From Gammaproteobacteria bacterium (GTDB lineage Bacteria; Pseudomonadota; Gammaproteobacteria; SZUA-229), in assembly GCA_022340645.1 (NCBI GenBank), contig JAJDNP010000042.1, forward strand, positions 1 through 32,820: a DNA stretch of 32,820 nt. The letters run 5' to 3'. The position numbers and the translations under genes are program-made. Shown here piece by piece: positions 32,457 to 32,820 of this stretch. The notes under the pieces are model-generated. The model had not been told where the DNA came from, made no database searches, and was given only the letters and a program-made list of their open reading frames with translations. Positions within the stretch are counted from its first letter, which is position 1; each line of letters starts with the position of its first letter.

Positions 32457-32820
32457 CTGCGGCAATTGGCAGCTATCATTCCCGGCCGGGGGTGGTCCCT
32501 GGTGTATATCATAATTTGTATTAGTCGTGATTCGATCTGATACTTTCATCATAAGGTCTTGAATTGGTCTGGCACTGATCAATGTCTCATATTAAACAAG
32601 TAACAGACCTTCAGGTAATTTAATTAACGGGAGAAAACGGCACATTTTGGACCGTCACAGTTTCCCGGTGACAGTCTCAGAAGCAGCAGGAACGGACAGT
32701 GAATGTTTTCAGTTGAACTTACGTTGTCGACCCTTGATGCCCGTTGGTGGAAAAGAAAAAACTTTTAGATTCTTCCGCAAATGAACGCGAATAAACGCAA
32801 ATATTTAAAAGCAAAAAATA
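32457..32820. other. Terminal non-coding region
   Basis: No gene is supported in the last 364 bp. It contains CATTCCCGGCCGG near 32477-32489, similar to 11013-11025 after fabH. Its distal end carries a copy of the dispersed repeat described at 12629-12810. An additional element may begin here and continue past the window edge. Confidence 0.5.
32737..32802. repeat. Second copy of the GCAAATAAACGCAAAT-type repeat
   Basis: This segment aligns almost without gaps to 12629-12690, sharing ATGCCCGTTGGTG, the ACTTTTAGATTCTTCCGC block and the tandem AACGC-AAT units. The match is direct, not inverted. It probably continues beyond the window. Confidence 0.7.

Overview
The window looks like a chromosomal segment of a gammaproteobacterium. 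The order yceF // yceD-rpmF-plsX-fabH matches the Enterobacteria-like fatty-acid cluster, and recN, nadK, mutS, an RpoE-like sigma factor and REP-like palindromes fit the same group. The genus is not identifiable from sequence alone. The dominant theme is c-type cytochromes and electron transfer, and no tRNA, rRNA or CRISPR array was seen.

Layout. (1) 44-685 is a secreted retropepsin-like protease, followed by a REP-type palindrome. (2) 938-6265, all on the minus strand, is a tightly packed set: cytochrome b561-type membrane protein, SHP/DUF1924 monoheme cytochrome, diheme cytochrome (DHC), PepSY protein, OmpR-type regulator and histidine kinase, then a monoheme protein with a predicted outer-membrane barrel. 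(3) 6812-10974 holds a small K+-channel-like protein, maf/yceF and yceD-rpmF-plsX-fabH. (4) 10975-12979 is a low-coding region. It holds a decayed VOC/glyoxalase gene split by a 282-bp palindromic MITE-like element with a TA duplication, a cold-shock gene, and a second dispersed repeat. (5) 12980-18412 carries recN, nadK and mutS, separated by REP/BIME-like palindromes.

(6) 18596-26152 is the most interesting part: a complete Mtr-like transmembrane electron conduit. It has a NapC/NirT-type quinol dehydrogenase and a diheme c4-like cytochrome on the minus strand. Divergent from them are an OmcA/MtrC-type decaheme lipoprotein, an MtrA/DmsE-type periplasmic decaheme cytochrome and an MtrB/PioB-type outer-membrane barrel. 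A near-consensus FNR box lies in the shared intergenic region at a class-II distance from candidate -10 elements on both strands. This suggests that the inner-membrane and outer-membrane halves are induced together when oxygen is low. No DMSO-reductase genes are present, so the terminal acceptor (metal, electrode, humics, or the reverse reaction) is open.

(7) 26599-29740 is an ECF sigma factor, its zinc-binding membrane anti-sigma factor, a secreted Glu/Arg-rich protein, and a TPR plus outer-membrane-barrel protein. (8) 29999-32456 pairs an AMP/thymidine-phosphorylase-family enzyme with a PRPP-synthetase homologue, a likely nucleotide-salvage module. The window ends in a non-coding stretch holding another copy of the dispersed repeat found at 12.6 kb.
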